Shown here: piece after piece, positions 63,239-64,000 of the stretch | Layout of the letters: every line of letters begins with the position of its first letter | Numbering within the stretch: the first letter of the stretch is position 1 | DNA from: Spirochaetia bacterium | Lineage (GTDB): Bacteria > Spirochaetota > Leptospiria > Turneriellales > JAOUOS01 | DNA: 64,000 nt | Direction of reading: 5' to 3' | NCBI GenBank assembly: GCA_029880285.1 | Contig: JAOUOS010000013.1 | Location: forward strand, 1-64,000 | Notes under the pieces: generated by a model | Told to the model about the DNA's origin: nothing | What the model saw: the letters and a program-made list of their open reading frames with translations, nothing else | The model's database searches: none | Made by a program: the position numbers and the translations under genes

Positions 63239-64000
63239 ATGAAATTAATTAAATATATTACGGCTGTATTAATTTTTTTATTTTTAATTACCGTCCATTT
63301 TTCCTGTAAAGAAAAATATCCGGCAATGAACTTTTTAAATCCAATAGATCGTGAGCATGATGGATTTTTAGACCCAGATACTTATCAGGTTACCGAGCAG
63401 GCAGGCGCATTTCGTGTTGAAGATTTTATAAAACCTCAAAATACATATGTTCCCCATGCTTTACCTGAAAAATTTGACTTTAAGAATTTGTACAGCTACA
63501 ATAATTCTTTAGAATCTAAAATAAAAAAAGATAATCTTATCTCACTTGAAGATATAATGAATACAGATTTAATATACCTGCCTGCTGATAAAATTTCAAT
63601 AGGGAATATTGATGAAAATATTGATAATAAAGTAAAGATTAAAAAGAAATTATTATCAAACGCTTGTCTTACCGCAAAAGTGAAAGCTTTATACCGATGG
63701 TTTTATTTAAAAAGTAATGTAACAAGTCAAAATGAATTAAAGAAAGAAAATAGCTTGGCTAAAGATGAGAATAGTTATCAAGAAGAAGAAAAACTTCCGC
63801 TTCTTGACGGCTTTGATAAAGATCTGTTCCCGCCTTTGAATTATTATGAGTCATCTTTTACAGAAAAAGCTCTGCCTATTCTTGAAAATCAAATTAATAT
63901 AGACTTATTAGATTTAGAATTAATTGCTGAAGACTACATCAATCCTCAATATTTAAAATGTAGAGTGGTCTATCACATAAAAAAAGAAGATTTATATAAA
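63239..64000 (+). CDS. Lipoprotein, N-terminal part (runs off the right edge)
   Basis: From ATG 63239 the frame is open for 254 codons to the window end. The signal (LIKYITAVLIFLFLITVHFSC) gives a lipobox Cys23. ATGs at 63209 and 63230 are in frame but would place extra residues before the signal, so I prefer 63239. The mature part starts with an acidic loop DREHDGFLDPD that could bind calcium (EF-hand-like), then a charged region with no known domain. Function unknown. Confidence 0.65.
   Translation, partial: MKLIKYITAVLIFLFLITVHFSCKEKYPAMNFLNPIDREHDGFLDPDTYQVTEQAGAFRVEDFIKPQNTYVPHALPEKFDFKNLYSYNNSLESKIKKDNLISLEDIMNTDLIYLPADKISIGNIDENIDNKVKIKKKLLSNACLTAKVKALYRWFYLKSNVTSQNELKKENSLAKDENSYQEEEKLPLLDGFDKDLFPPLNYYESSFTEKALPILENQINIDLLDLELIAEDYINPQYLKCRVVYHIKKEDLYK

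Noticed and set aside
1-64000. CRISPR array, insertion sequence, integrase or phage genes
   Set aside because: No regular repeat-spacer pattern, transposase or phage structural motif was seen on reading both strands.

Overview
The window is a low-GC stretch of a bacterial chromosome, most likely from a spirochaete. The best evidence is a 1931-residue coiled-coil protein whose short C-terminal helical domain matches the spirochaete-specific SpiroCoCo family (Borrelia BB0512 type). An OmpL47-type repeat protein, a DUF1564-like protein, many lipoproteins with loose lipoboxes and RHS fragments of the kind common in Leptospira point the same way. The envelope is double: there are Omp85-type and other beta-barrel proteins, a Lol-like ABC pair, a KdsC-type phosphatase, LPS-type glycosyltransferases and a secretin. 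No rRNA, phage, insertion sequence or CRISPR array was seen, and there is one tRNA gene (Ser, anticodon GGA).

Layout. 1-2.4 kb: start of a cysteine-rich lipoprotein, a decayed DUF4143 ATPase, a BrnT/BrnA-like toxin-antitoxin pair and an orphan LuxR-type response regulator. 2.5-4 kb: an eight-haem c-type cytochrome overlapping a bis-histidine membrane cytochrome b, probably a quinol-to-periplasm electron route. 4-7.1 kb: a beta-barrel protein, an exported endonuclease/phosphatase-family lipoprotein and two small unknowns. 7.1-14.2 kb: the cysteine pathway (cysK, then the epsC-type acetyltransferase), a SpoIIE-type phosphatase, a double acyl-CoA dehydrogenase whose N-terminal half looks catalytically dead, an acetoacetate-decarboxylase-like protein and an HD-GYP protein. 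14.4-24.4 kb: the giant coiled-coil protein, recG, prmC and a DHH phosphoesterase. 24.4-28.6 kb: one tight operon of sensor kinase, response regulator with an RsbW-like output, ABC ATPase and ABC permease. 28.7-37.9 kb: two tandem secreted paralogues with large palindromic terminators, an AddB-like nuclease, a nitrilase-family enzyme, a barrel protein, kdsC, a TPR protein and a Bfd-like ferredoxin. 38-47.4 kb: feoB behind a perfect 35-bp palindrome, tRNA-Ser, gspDEF, two glycosyltransferases and a lipoprotein form of isoaspartyl methyltransferase.

47.4-50.4 kb is the clearest accessory island: a RelE-type toxin-antitoxin pair, a decayed RHS core with an intact C-terminal tip carrying a zinc-hydrolase-like His/Asp motif, a lipoprotein that could be its immunity partner, and gene scraps including a DUF4160 fragment. 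From 50.4 kb to the end: a PilJ-like hybrid kinase, a minimal UvrD-type helicase, recN, a membrane protein, a POTRA-less Omp85-like protein, aroK, aroE, a VKOR-DsbA fusion, the OmpL47-type protein and the start of another lipoprotein.

The most unusual items are the feoB operator that ends exactly at the start codon, the kinase/RsbW/ABC operon, the double acyl-CoA dehydrogenase, the Asp/His-tailed octahaem cytochrome and the RHS tip island. No single locus could be proven from sequence alone to be a wholly new system.
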